The notes under the pieces are model-generated. The model ran no database searches, was not told where the DNA came from, and saw only the letters and a list, made by a program, of their open reading frames with translations. Made by a program: the position numbers and the translations under genes. This document shows positions 32,359-43,527 of a DNA stretch of 64,000 nt, in pieces. Each line of letters opens with the position of its first letter. Positions within the stretch are counted from its first letter, which is position 1. Source of the stretch: Effrenium voratum (Eukaryota > Sar > Dinophyceae > Suessiales > Symbiodiniaceae); contig CAUJNA010003806.1 of assembly GCA_963377175.1 (NCBI GenBank), forward strand, positions 267,501-331,500, given 5' to 3'.

Positions 32359-33030
32359 AGCCAAGCAAGTCATTACCGAATGCTTGCAGGTGTGGAGATA
32401 GCCGAGAGACCCACAGGCAGTGACCTTGCCTGGGTGGTAGTGGCACTTGGTGGTCCGGGCCTGCGCTCAAGTCGACTGAGCCCAAATGAAGCTGGACAAT
32501 TTTGATGCACCCTTTCTTGCAAGTACCAATGCACACCAGGTTGGCAATGCGTAAGCACCCCGCGAGACGTGAATCATGACAGGACCTCCAGCTCATGGTG
32601 TGAGACGCTCCAACTGTGGGGCTTCTCAAAAGTTGCACAGAGTCCACATCCCGGGCGGCCGAGCACATCGGCAGCTTGTTGCCATCGACATATGCGTTGA
32701 TTTCGTAGCTGCCCGGCGTGGCGCAAACAAACTGGACGTGGTAGGTGCCATCCTATGCTTCAGCCATGGAAGGCTTCTGCAAATTCAACGGCCCACCTGC
32801 CGATCTTCCACAAATGGGCGTGGCTCGGGCTGTGTCTTCGACATCAGGCTGATTCCAGTCCTTGCCAGGCTTGCCAGGCTTCTAAGCCGCAGGCCTTCCA
32901 AGCCTGTCTTGAGCTCTGAGAGCCGGACACCATGCACGTGACTGTCGCGCCACCCTCCTTCATCACCTGAGCGGGCCAAATACGCGAGTACTCTGGGAAC
33001 CATTCCCCCCTCCTTTGGTAACCTCAACTA
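30990..33030 (-). CDS. Filamin-type immunoglobulin repeat protein
   Basis: Exons on the - strand carry the hallmarks of filamin/ABP280 repeats. Repeat 1 has EGGATVTCMVSGS (about 32,920-32,965), then an exon from 32,752 beginning DGTYHVQFVCATPGSYEI and VDGNKLP. Repeat 2 has AMDEFGNLCGEGGARF (about 31,740-31,800), an exon at about 31,530-31,625 (RLHEVSDNEARC), an exon from 31,518 beginning DGTYTVTYSVPE, and exon 31,266-31,320 with LLDGHPIRGSPLTPRV, the closing strand. The next exon (about 30,990-31,147, GYNPEKLNEAKAALPI then FAQAKGKGPGQIQKG) joins in frame across a canonical GT-AG intron of 118 nt. In both repeats an intron (ATAG or CTAG acceptor) falls exactly before DGTY. Filamin repeats act as spacers or docking surfaces in actin-linked proteins. 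No actin-binding CH domains were seen, and the N-terminus is unresolved. Confidence 0.65.
32332..32367. repeat. (GCAA)n microsatellite
   Basis: About eight units of AAGC/GCAA in a row, within the filamin-repeat gene, probably intronic. Confidence 0.85.
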
Positions 33031-33339
33031 CAGATGGAAAATACTCCCCCTTGCTCACCCAGGGTTCGCCGATCCTAAAAGCACTCCTGCCTGGCCGTCC
33101 TCAGAGACCGTGGTCACCTGAGCCCCCCCCACTTTCCCCCACGACAGTTGTGACATCATTCAAGTGGCAAACTGAGCACAAGCATGTGGCGAGAAAACGG
33201 GGTGCTTTCATCTGCGGCAGGCAGTATGGCAGTTGTGCTGGCTTAGGTCCATCCATGGAGCAGCATTGTGAAAGTAACGTTTGAATCTGTGCTTTGGAAA
33301 TGCTGTAGAAACTGGAGTTGTGGATACATTCTCTCAGGT

Positions 33340-35815
33340 TCACCTCCCCCAGACAATTTTCACTTGTTTTCCTTCGTTAGGCAACCTCATCCCAGTCTCC
33401 AACGCTACGCAGGCATGCTTGAGCACGTTGTCCCAAACGGCTTCCCAAGTTTTGTGTGTCAGCTGGTTTGGGCTTCCGGCGGTGAAGTAGAGGCGCTCGC
33501 CGCATTTACCGCCCACCAGGGCAGGCCCATGAGCGAGGCAGTGAGCAGCCTGGCCACGCTGAGCTTGCTTCGCATCTCTAAAATGGCCGGCGGCCTTGGC
33601 TTTCGCCAGCTGGGTGGGAGCAGGCCTCTGGCAAAGGTATGCCTACAACTTGCTTTGTGTTCACCAATGAGGGAATGACTTTTATCCCCTATGCACCAGC
33701 CCGTGTGGTTTCCTTTCAGAGAATCCTTGGGTTCATTCCCAGAAGCCCTCTTGATTCCCTGAGCACAAGAAGGGCAAAATGCAACAGAAGGCATCGGGTA
33801 GCTGGCTGCTCCAACGCTTTCTTCTGCGCAGAGATCACTTCATCCGCCCTGAAAAGCTCAAGCAAGGTCTCCGCTAGGAACGATCAAACGCCTCACTTTA
33901 GCCCAGGCCAGCCCGCCTTGTACCTTCGACTCCCACACGTGGTGGTCTTTGCCTGAATCATGCAGAAGTGCCACGCTCAAGACTTGACACTTGCTTAGAG
34001 CAGTTTGTCCTATTCCTTCCGAGGTGCCGGAAGAGGCCGGAAGCTTTGGATCCCCTGCGAAGCTCACTGCGGGGTCCGGAATTCGCCGTGTGGGCCCAGC
34101 CTGGTTGCCAGCGGTCCAAGCAGTGAGTCGACGTCCAAGGAGTTGAGGTCGATCCCAAGCAGCAAAGCGCCTGTCCGAAAGCCGAGCAAGCCTGCGGCCA
34201 CATCTCGTCTCTCTTGCCTTGCCTTCATCATCCATCTCTGAATCTTAAGCAAACCTCATCCACCGACTCCATGGCTCTGAGCTTGGCAGAAAGCCATGGA
34301 ATCACAGTCAGGAATGCATATGTCAAACGTGGTCGGGCTGTCTCAGGCCGTCCGCGAATCTCTGGGCTTTCCTCTCTTATTTGATTTCAGGCAGCGGTAA
34401 AACGTCCAACTGCCAAACGTACAGCTTGAACCTGTGGCCTAAGATCTCACTCCCATGTGGAAGCAGTTCAATTCAATATGTCAGCTGAAGACCAGCGAGC
34501 AGGCGTAAACTGGCAAGTAAGGCATGGAGCACTTTCAAGTACTCTGCCCGAGCACAAACTGTCAAACGGCAAACACCTCGAGCTCGTTCAGTGCTCTTTG
34601 CAGCTTTTGCGCTGGGCTGCACCGTCTACATGCGAGCGTCCCTTGTGGGCTGTTAACCCTCGACGCGACTCTTTCCCGCATTTTTGCAGGACACAAATGG
34701 CATGATTCTACCACTGGCTTTCCGGCTCTGGCATATCGCCCAAAGCTGCCACGCGGAGCAAGGCATGTTGCCTGCTTCATCCTTGGCAAGGCTCATTAGA
34801 TCAGCTTTTCACGCCTCAGCACCACGAAACTTGCAGGAACTCATTCTCTGAGCCGAAGTCGCACCGGGCGCCCGGCTTAAAGAACTCCCGCAAATGGCTG
34901 AATTGCCACATGACGAGCCCTCCTTCCATTGCCTGGCATGGCAAGATGTTTCTGGAGGGCACCAACACACAAAGGCGCGCCATGATGAACAATGCCACCC
35001 ACACCTTAGCGCCAAATGGACCTAGCCTCAACCAAAGCTGGTTCAAATAAGTTTGAGCAAGCCACCACATGTCGATTGACAAGCTCCGATGCGTCTCGGA
35101 ACTCCATCTCTGTGGTTCTTTCGTACCTGCGTATGTGGCCAAACAACTCCAGCGTCTCAAGGTATTATAAGAGGAATTGCCAATGAGCGTTCCACTGAAC
35201 TGGCAATCTGCTCGCACTCGAAATTGCATCTCGCAGCTTTTATTCCAGAGCAACTCTGTCATGCCTTGGCTTGCAGTCTATGAAGTGCTCACTCGAGAGA
35301 AGCACTCGCTGGACAGTTCTGGTTCGTCATGTTGTTGCAAGGCACAAGCTGTGCTCACTTACGCAACATGCCAAATTTGTGGGTGCGGTTGCAAGCATTC
35401 TGATTGCCAGCTCCGCTCCAAGCAAGCTAAAGTTCGAAAACAGCCCGTCTGTAGGCGGTGCCGTGTTCCCCCGCAGTTTTGGTCGCGGATTGATTTCTTG
35501 GATTCCCCAAAGTGTTGGACAAGGCGGTGGCAGACTGGCTACTGCAGGGAACACGCCCGTTGAAACACAGAGTGCTTTAAGCACTGGTGGCAGCACCCGT
35601 CTTTCAGTCCTGCTTGTTTTGCACGAGCTTGTGTACGTGGCAAAGAAAGTCAACCTCCAGAATGCAGGGTGCACATTCACATGCAAGTGCGCTGCTGTTC
35701 AAGCCCCGGGCATAAGCAGACTCGGCACCTGCCCGATCTTCAGCAAGTGATGCCAGGACTCTGGACCTCGCCAAAAGCTTCCGAAACCGGACGGCTGGCG
35801 ATATCGGCGTGGGTG
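33340..35815 (-). CDS. Candidate exons of a coiled-coil protein, possibly F-BAR-like
   Basis: Coding-like - strand exons in order. About 35,700-35,815 reads FRKLLARSRVLASLAEDRA and ESAYARGL. About 35,040-35,165 reads LETLELFGHIRRYERTTEM and DASELVNRHVVACSN. About 34,080-34,235 reads GLLGFRTGALLLGIDLNS. About 33,345-33,628 follows a TTGCCAG and reads QLAKAKAAGHFRDAKQA then CGERLYFTAGSPNQLTH. The first resembles the start of an F-BAR/FCH domain (paired basic residues, then x-E-x-RA-x-x-E-x-x-YA-x-x-L), and the others have the charged helical look of its later part. That assignment is inference from short stretches. The exons lie directly upstream of the filamin repeats and could be the same gene. 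Splice sites between them are unresolved. Confidence 0.35.
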
Positions 35816-35997
35816 TGTGCATTCACATGAATTGCACATGTATGTGGACTAAAATGTATATTGATGTATGTATGTATTCTTATTTCTTAAAAAAAAAAAG
35901 CCCCCAGGAGAAGTTGACGGTATTTACAGTTCAGGCACCCCATTTTTGACCATCTAACTATGCCTGCGTCTGCACATTTGACGGCACCTCTATCCTC

Positions 35998-36378
35998 CTA
36001 AAACGCTTTAAAGCGCTTTAAAGCACTTTTGGATTCAAGATACAAGATCAAGATTTGCAGGACTCTAGATCTGCAATCTTGAATTCAGCCTGGGGCCCCT
36101 AAACCGCTTTTAAGCGTTTTCACTCTCGTGGATTCAAGATTGGGGCCACTATCCCAGGACTTTTGTTCTTGAATCTTGAATCCATGAGCTACCGGGATCA
36201 AGATTCAAGTTCTAGAGTCCTGGGAATCTTGAATCTTCGATCTTAGATCCAAAAGTGCTTTATCGCGCTTTAAAGCGTTCTGGGGGCCCCATACTGGGCT
36301 CAAGATTCAAGTGCCGTAGTCCTGGGAATCTTGCATGTTAGATCCGAAAACGCTTTAAAGCGCCTAAAAGCGTCTGCT
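35998..36378. repeat. Cluster of AAAGCGCTTT palindromes and GAATCTTGAATC blocks
   Basis: CGCTTTAAAGCGCTTTAAAG and shortened forms (AAACCGCTTTTAAGCG, GCGCTTTAAAGCG, AACGCTTTAAAGCG) alternate with GATTCAAGAT/ATCTTGAATC and related blocks in both orientations. Most elements are self-complementary, so the stretch is dense in potential hairpins. Confidence 0.7.
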
Positions 36379-36668
36379 TTCAGTCATTGCTGTTTGGTCG
36401 TGCATCTTATGCTAATTTTTGGAACTGTGTGCGGCAATTGCAGTTGATAGTTCAGCGTATGGACATTGGATGATTAAGTTCTTAGAACATGATCTAAAGA
36501 AATCCACTCCAACCGTTGGATATTGAAAAAAACACTGTAAATACCAGTGTGTTGCATGCATCTTAGTAGGTTCTGTGCGGCACAGACTTCGTTCAGGGAA
36601 ATTAGTTGTTTTAGCAGACAGCGTGGCATTGGTCAAGGCATATAAGACGTGAGCTGATGTTGTTTTTT

Positions 36669-36836
36669 GGTATTGGCCAAGTTTTGTGAGCTGACAAACG
36701 AACGGGATTTGCAGATGAGTTGAGATGAGAGATGGAAGATGCGTAATATGCGTAACAGGTATTGGCACAGATTTGTAAGTTGACAGACGAAAAGGATTTG
36801 CACAGCAATTGAGATGAGAAATCGCAGATGCGTAGG
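36669..36836. repeat. Tandem duplication of an 89-bp unit
   Basis: Copies at 36,669-36,746 and 36,758-36,836 share GGTATTGGC, TTTGT.AG.TGACA.ACGAA, GGATTTGCA and GATGCGTA in the same order with about one substitution in six bases. Confidence 0.65.
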
Positions 36837-37164
36837 CAAAGCAGAAGAGGCATTGTTTTGCTTTATTGTTGATACCCTGCGCCGGTACTCTCACAGAGAT
36901 GTTTTACAGTCAGTTGAACAAGGATAACATTAGTGATGAAGACGATGAAAAAGCAACATTTATATGGTCACAAGGGAGAACATCACGATTTCTGTGAAAG
37001 CAAATGTTTGATTATTGACTGACATGTTCAAAAACTTCAGAGATGATGAATGCATGAAATATTATAGCTTAGACCCTGTGTAGTGTGACACTTTAACTAA
37101 CTTCGATTTTACACTGTACCTAACTTTGCTTCTGATGCTATGTGCAAATTAAATTGAAACTTAG

Positions 37165-37915
37165 TGTATGACCAGAAGATGTATGAGATGATTGGACTAG
37201 AATCTAAAGGAGGAAAGCCACAAACATGTTTCAGAAGTAGAAGCCTACTATTCAAACGCTACTATTCAAACGGGTGGCAAAGGCTTAATGAATCATCTGC
37301 GCAAGTCGGCCAACATTGTAGAGTGAGACCACTTCTGGAATTCAGAGTCCCAGCGCGGCACAATTATGTGCTCCTACAATAGTTCTGGGCGTATAACAGT
37401 ACGTGTATCTTGTGTTGGTGGTGCTTCCAATGATCCAAACACTGCAGCTGAGCAGCCTGACGGCACACTTTTTGTTTTGTCCGTTGTGTTCAAACTCCCA
37501 TGAAGCTCGCAGTCTTTCTTTACTTGGTCCAGGTCCAGGGGTGGCAGACAAGTCGTGAGTTGTTATTCTCAAGAGACGTACCAGTAACCGCCTGCTCTCG
37601 TATGCTGCCCTCGGGATGCCAAAGGCTTTGGTATGCTGAGGGGCCGGAGGAATTCACTATTGTTTCTTTGCAGCGCGAGCAATGGGCTGAGCTGGACAAA
37701 TAATATGGCTTTCCGGCTTGCGTTCCCAACGCCTTTCCTTGATATTGTCATCGTTGTTTTGCTTAAGTGCTACTATCACAATCACAATTCAGTAATTGGA
37801 TCAGTGCAATTGTCATTTTCGTTATCATGATTATTGGTATAATTTGATGTACCATTACACATGCTATCATCATCGTACTGCCACCACTATGACTATGTTT
37901 TTCTCACTACTATCA
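37165..37915. other. No supported gene
   Basis: Frames on both strands are short. A TCATCATC-like A/T-rich stretch lies at 37,740-37,910. I see no motif. Confidence 0.35.
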
Positions 37916-37917
37916 AG

Positions 37918-38110
37918 TGATATCCTTGGGTTGGTTTGAGCTTCGGGGTTCAAGGGTAGAGTCTCGTTTCTGGTGGCTCAAGGGTAAGGTAGGGTCCACG
38001 TAGGTTAGTGTAGGCTTGAGGGTGGATTGGGAATGATTCAGGGTGAGGATGGTTGGTCCATGGTGGGTGTTGGGTTGCTTGGGACTGGTTTAGGGTAGGA
38101 TATCCAGGAC
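37918..38110 (+). repeat. Degenerate GGGTT/GGGTA-rich sequence
   Basis: GGGTT, GGGTA and TAGGG recur every 10-20 bases on the + strand (for example AAGGGTAAGGTAGGGT and TTTAGGGTAGG). This resembles decayed telomere-type (TTTAGGG-like) repeats. A related stretch lies at 60,270-60,640. Confidence 0.4.
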
Positions 38111-38596
38111 CAAGGACTGCAACAAAGCAACCCGTGACGTGCATACCTACGCTGAGGCTACGCGGTTTCCTTTTGCCTAGGAGTCTGGCTACGCAGGGGC
38201 TACACCCGAAGCATGTTCTTTTGATAAGTGGCTACGTGAAAGGCTACGCAAAAGTGCGTTGGCCAGCCGAAGTAGTGGTTGTTGTTGCAGAAGTACCATG
38301 GTGAAAGCAGAAGGAGAAGTAGAAGTACAAGTAGTACCTGCATGCACATGTACAAATACATGTTCGTACCGAAATAGGCCTGAGGCGATTAGAAAACTGG
38401 AGCGGAGGGACCGAGGTATGCTTTCAAACTGTACTAGACGCCCTCCTTTCCCCCCGCTTGTTTGGGCGTTGGTGAGTTTGGAGTGAATCTTTTGTGCATG
38501 TTGCTTCTCGCAGTGCAAGGATGCTATTCATCCGTCAAGAAAGGGGAAGGTGTGCATAGGCATTTTGCTCGGCGGGATTCTCGTAGCTGAGGCACA

Positions 38597-38655
38597 ATTC
38601 CACAGCTCAGTGGTAGATGTGCTCTGAACCGACGGGTTGAAGGATCAATGCCACC
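38597..38655 (+). mobile_element. tRNA-like promoter stretch, possible SINE head
   Basis: AGCTCAGTGGTAGA at 38,604-38,617 is the D-arm/A-box sequence of many eukaryotic tRNAs. GGGTTGAAGGATCAATGCC follows at 38,634-38,652, where a B-box/T-arm would be expected but matches poorly. No acceptor stem closes. It is either a decayed tRNA or the head of a tRNA-derived SINE; this is inference. Confidence 0.3.
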
Positions 38656-38809
38656 CTGTACCAGTATGAATATGGGTTAGGTTGCGGCTTTGGAAGCAGG
38701 CCAATCTCGATTCAGTTGGTCTGCTGATGTGTCTGGGGATTGTGCTGGGTGCATGGCGCGAACAAAGTCACATTCGCCTTGCTCAAAATGGTTTTTTTCT
38801 AGTTCAACT

Positions 38810-38871
38810 TGTGTGTGTGTGTGTGTGTTTGTGTTTGTGTTCTTGTTCGTGTTCGTGTTTGTTTGTTTGGG
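38810..38871. repeat. (GT)n to (GTTT)n microsatellite
   Basis: A pure GT run grades into GTTTGT, GTTCGT and GTTTG units. It makes artificial Thr/Asn/His or Val/Cys/Phe repeats in overlapping frames. Confidence 0.9.
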
Positions 38872-38879
38872 GGCTGTGC

Positions 38880-39325
38880 AGGTGCTTGGTCTGGCGGCGA
38901 TGTCTCCAGGCTTCATAGGCTTTGTGTCGAGCTTGGGGGTGTCGTCTCCAGGCTTTCTAAGTTGCTTTCGCTGCAGCACAAAGAACATGTCGTTTTTCTC
39001 AAAACAGGCCAGTTCCAATTGGACCGGGCTGCTTTCAATTGTCTTCCCTCGGCCAAAGCGGCCGAGGCGGGCTTGCGGTATGCAAATGATGTGCCCCTTG
39101 ACTCGATGAAGCAACATTGATCTCAGGTCGCTGCTCCTCAGGAGTGCCTGGAAGGACCACGTAGAAGGACTGCCAGGGAAGCCTACACGCGGCAGAGTGG
39201 AGCCCGGTATTTGCCTAAGGCACAAAGGGCCTCCATCTCTCCCTGCGAATCTGCTGCACACAGGCAAGCATCCGTTCAGCTTCTTCGCTGAGAGAGTCCA
39301 TGTGATCCTCCACATTTCGTGGCTC
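38880..39325 (-). CDS. Candidate exons, unidentified
   Basis: Three coding-like - strand stretches in different frames. About 39,205-39,325 reads RNVEDHMDSLSEEAERM and ACVQQIRRERW. About 39,035-39,170 reads YVVLPGTPEEQRPEIN and ASPPRPLWPRED. About 38,880-38,965 reads RKPGDDTPKLDTKPMKPGD. The first is a clear amphipathic helix, the last a Pro/Lys/Asp-rich linker. A single long - strand frame also crosses the area, but it runs into the GT microsatellite and has worse codon use, so I prefer the spliced reading. No family assigned. Confidence 0.35.
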
Positions 39326-39703
39326 GGCAAGCACAGCTACTTGGCACAGATAACATGACATTGACTCATACTCGGTCCTCTGGTGCAGAAAGAATCACGG
39401 CTACATCATGCAGGTTCTCGGCGCCAAACCTCGCATCAGGAAGCACGCTGCTTTCTGAGATTGCGGGCCTTTGTTTTCACTTGGCTTTTGCATCTTACTC
39501 GAGACCCAAATTGAGCAGAGTGGCACTTGGTAGAGCACCTCTTGATCCACACCTGGTCTCACCTTAGGCTGGGAGCTACACCATTAATGGTGCTGCTCTT
39601 AGATCCCAGGTGTGCGGCGTAGAGTCGTAGACTCATGCCGTTGTCGATCCTACGAGAAGTGAGCACAAGACATTGCTTGAGTTCCGACTGCAAGGCTTCG
39701 CAC

Positions 39704-39743
39704 GTCTCTCTATCTATCTCTCTCTCTTTCTCTGTCTCTGTCT

Positions 39744-39831
<88 letters not shown>
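39704..39831. repeat. (CT)n microsatellite
   Basis: Nearly pure CT for about 125 bp with a few TATC, TTTC and TCC interruptions. The Ser/Leu-rich and Arg/Glu-rich open frames across it are artefacts of the repeat. Confidence 0.95.
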
Positions 39832-39859
39832 TCCCACCGAATCAAGCTACACAGACATT

Positions 39860-41825
39860 GACTTCGCAGCTCACTTCAGTTTGTGCACTGCTTCTGCAGC
39901 CAAGCTTCAGGTACATGCGGTCGTTCGCAAGCTTGTCGCCTGAGTCAGCCATGCACCCAGTTTGTTTGCAACTGCAGCAAAACTTGTTTAATTCTGAGGG
40001 TGCTGCTACAGCTGGCAATGGTGGGGGGCAAGTAGACCTCAGTGTTCACTCGCCATCGGTGCTCAGTGAAGGTGCCAGTGGGGCCGCGGCATTGTCTGCG
40101 ACCCCTGTGAGGCAGCCAGCCCTCTCTGGCAAAGGATGCATAGTGTAGACCTGCGCACAGGCACGACTCAAGCGTCCTTTTGCCCGCAAGGTCCGCACTC
40201 GTGGATACACAAGCGGTGCCGTCAAGGCCATCGGCAGGCCCAGAGTCTCAGTTGTCCAGTACTGTACAAGCTGTCCGACAAACGACTGGCTGAGCTTGGG
40301 ACCCGTATCAAGAACACTATCCTTGGTTCACATACATCAGAATTAGCTCCATCTGGCGGCAGCTCTGAGAGAAGTGCCGATCATCGACCTTGATGTCAGA
40401 ACCTGGTCAGCTCGCAAAAGCAGCCTCTGTCAAAACATAGACCTCCTGCGTTGTTAAAACGGATTGCCCGCCTACTCGGAAGGCTGGAAACTTTCGGATT
40501 GAGCCAATGTACAAAGGCCTCAGTCACACACTCCAGAGATGGTATGAAAGTGAAGTGTCCTGTGAAGGCCAAAAACAGAAATATTGCGCACAAGTGGGTA
40601 AAGGGTGTCGCTCGAAATCTGAGTATCCGTCAGTAGCTTCAATGACTCCGGCAAGATTAGCTGGCCAGCCTCAATCGCAGCGCCATGGTATTGTAGCTCT
40701 GAATGGCATGATGCGGCATATTGAGCGCGAGGCTGATGTCATTGAGGCACAGTTTGCCCGGTAGGCATGTAGCATGTCCTCCAGTGAGAAGTGTCCAAAT
40801 GGTTGTGGAGCTTGCTGCCATCTTGAGGCTGGACCGTCTGAGATGCTTCGATTACACAGCAACATCAGCTCAACAGTCTAAGGCGGGAGCCACACAGGCT
40901 TTCATTAGCTTATCCTTGAAGCTGCCGTTCCTCGGCAAATCCCGCAAGAGCTACCAAGACTCCCTAACGCACCCAGGAAAACAAGGCACGGCATGAGCAT
41001 GTTGCCGGTTCCAAAACATTCAGCAAGGATTCCCACTGAGCGCAGCATCTGCGGCCTGTGCAATTGCAGCAAGTGCTAGATAGAAATGCAACAATGCGCA
41101 ATTCATGGCGCCTGTTTAAGCAGCAGATTTGTCACGGCGTCAATCTCCGTGTAGCGGAAGACATTGCTCAATGAGGAAGTTACAGGCAGCTGCAATGTGT
41201 GCACCCCTTAGCATACGTGCAAAATAGAATGTGGGAATCACAGCTTCACAGTACGTTACACACACTTCATGATATGCTTCTGGTTTGTTCAATCACACAA
41301 CTGCTCATGCACTAGGATCCCAACGTATCAGCCTCTTGCCAGCCTTGCTGGTGTAGAGGCAAGCAACCTTCGACAATATGTCAACTGCTTTGGCACGCTT
41401 TGCAAAGGACTCTTGTGCGTCAGCTTGCTCTGGCCCTCTCGTCAATCTAGCCAACATGCTTGCGCCTGAAGGTACGCGTGCTTCTGACCTTCAATCCTCT
41501 GCTGCAAAGCAATCAAATATGCTGACGATTGGGTGCATTGTGAAGCAGAGAGCCACTATAAAACGGAAAGGGAAACGAATGCCCTCTCTCTCTCTCTCTC
41601 TCTCCACTCGTCAATGTGCTTGCTGTGCATGTCTAAATTCTAACCTGGAAGTCGGTCCTCTCTCCATGCACAAAAGTGATGTCTACCGTGGCATCCACTG
41701 ACCTCGGGCCATGCAACGCAGTGCCAGCTGATAGATTCCCACTGGCTCGAACATGAGAGCGAAACTATGCTCCACACATGCGAGAGACAGAGAAAGTGCT
41801 CGGATCAATGACCTGCGGCACCCGC
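39860..41825. other. No firm gene
   Basis: A + strand stretch at 39,950-40,148 (GNGGGQVDLSVHSPSVL) and another at 40,450-40,636 are open, but they have no splice-bounded structure and run against the local gene direction. A short (CT)n tract is at 41,581-41,602. Confidence 0.3.
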
Positions 41826-41829
41826 ATCT

Positions 41830-41946
41830 GACAGCTTGCCTCCCATGAAAGTCTTGCACCTCGGGATCCCAGGTGGCGTGCATGCTGTCGATGGCAAGCC
41901 CCTTGCTCACCCGCAGCTTGAACATGACGCTGTACCTCAAAATACC
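41830..41946 (-). CDS. Internal exon of an unidentified gene
   Basis: After a TATTTTGAG acceptor the frame reads YSVMFKLRVSKGLAIDS and HATWDPEVQDFHGRQAV with strongly G/C-ending codons. Another frame in the same direction stays open through the acceptor but has weaker codon use. An upstream exon in that frame, about 41,950-42,055 (SRIALLEDCGAVFSAKG), probably belongs to the same gene. No family recognised. Confidence 0.4.
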
Positions 41947-42539
41947 GCGCCAAGCTCGACCATACCGCATACGTGTTTGAAATGCGTCTCTTTGCTGAGC
42001 CCTTCGCACTGAAGACTGCACCACAGTCCTCCAGCAAAGCAATGCGGCTATCCAAACTCCGACAGTGCCTATGTGAAATCAGCTCCTGGACAAATCATAG
42101 TGCAGTCTTTCGCCATCTCGGCTTGGATCCTCAGAGAAGTCGCCAGAGTTGTGCCCATATTCGCATCGACAAGTGGCTTTTGGCAATCCAAGGCAACCAC
42201 GAATCCAGGGTAGAAACATATTTCGCCGCCAGTTCTCCTGATTGCCAGTCAAGCTTGATAAGTGATAAGCATGACGTAATATTCAAGTGCGGGCACACAC
42301 GCAGCATGCAACAATTGGCAGCTTTGTTGACTGCTCTGTGGATGCGCTGTGAATGCTCTAATGTTCTGCCAATGCTCTGAAGAGAGCCTGTGGATCAAAC
42401 AATCGCTAGCCATCTGTCCTGGGAATTCTGCTGAGCGTGGTCATATCCTGGCAAGGAAAGAGCCCTTCTTTCAAGACTCGGACAAAGAAGTTCTGAAAAG
42501 CACTGAAGTTCTGCTGGCAAGGCAGTGTAGATACCCGTC

Positions 42540-42690
42540 GCAGGAGCGCAAAAAACGCTTACAGCCACCTTGGTCTTGCATTCGAGGTGCACAAGTCGCA
42601 GCTTCTTTGAGCCCACGGCTCCACGAGCCAGGCAATCTGTGCCGATTTCCTCAATGAAGGTTGGCTGCTGGACCTCGCGCTCCGTGACAT
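42540..42690 (-). CDS. Candidate exon, unidentified
   Basis: The - strand reads TEREVQQPTFIEEIGTDCL and GSKKLRLVHLECKTKVAV, coding-like and in the same direction as its neighbours. Ends unresolved. Confidence 0.3.
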
Positions 42691-42704
42691 GATGACTGGC
42701 CCCA

Positions 42705-42825
42705 TTTGGTGGGTCAAAAGTAGGGTCACCCCAAAATGGTACCCCGGTACGGGAAAACATGGACCAAAACCTGCGGCCTTTTGGTGGCCTAATTTGGAGC
42801 CATACCCATTGGAGCTGAATTCGGG
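42705..42825. repeat. Dispersed repeat, diverged copy 3
   Basis: GGTGGGTCAAAAGTAGGGTC, TGGTACCCCGGTAC and TTGGAGCCATACCCATTGG recall the block order at 15,679 and 21,058, with more divergence. Confidence 0.35.
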
Positions 42826-43376
42826 AAAATGGGCCAAAGGTGGCCCAACAATATGCTCACCAAGGTCATGCGAGCACCGAGCACACGCCGTTTGCCAAAG
42901 TGTAGGCTGCGCGCATTGAAGAGACCCCCACCTGCCAGCGCTCTGAGTAGCCCCAAGTAGCCCAGGCAGATCTAAGATCTAAGATCCGGGCCCTCGGGCT
43001 CAGAGGCCAGCCTTAGTGCTTGACAGATTCGTAGGCCCGGATTCTTTTGTGATTGCGCAAGACCTGATCTTCCCTTCCCTTCCCGCCAACCATGCCTGGT
43101 CTTTAGATGGCGTGTCTAGCTTTATGTAGCTTTGGCAGCATCTAGGCCCGCTGCTTGATGTCGTCCCGGTGTCGCAGAGCTCCAATTCCTGTGCAAGCAG
43201 CCCGCTTTGCCGCACGCCACGACTGCGTCTCTCAGCCCGTAGCCCGAGTTTGGAAGGCTAGCATGAAACCTTACCAGCTTTCAAGTACTGGCACAGGTGG
43301 GGAAGGCTCGGTGCACTTAGGACCTTTAGGAGCCCGGGCATAATCACATGGCCACCACCTGAGGCAGGCGATTGTC

Positions 43377-43527
43377 GTCAATAGGGTCGATCCATTGAGG
43401 TCTGCACCTCGCCCTCCAACGAGCTCCGTGGCTGCCTTCAAGGCAGCACAGCCAGCCGCCTGGTCGGCCTGAGCAGGCCCAGGGCCGGATGGGGCAAAGA
43501 TGGCGAGGGTCTGTCACTTCTGCTGCC
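43377..43527 (-). CDS. Internal exon of an unidentified gene
   Basis: Between a GTGACAG acceptor and a CTCAG|GTGGTG donor the - strand frame reads TLAIFAPSGPGPAQADQA, CAALKAATELVGGRGAD and STLLTTIACLR, with clean G/C-ending codons. A longer overlapping frame exists but is Trp/Arg/Cys-rich and looks like its shadow. Not recognised. Confidence 0.42.

Larger units (their letters stand above)
35830..37160. other. Non-coding, AT-richer, with two short repeat arrays
   Basis: No exon is evident. The stretch contains a poly-A run at 35,889-35,899, the palindromic AAGCGCTTT region (35,998-36,378) and an 89-bp tandem duplication (36,669-36,836), described separately. Confidence 0.5.

Noticed and set aside
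39559..39943. Ser/Leu-rich and Arg/Glu-rich open frames
   Set aside because: They are translations of the (CT)n microsatellite, open in all frames by construction.
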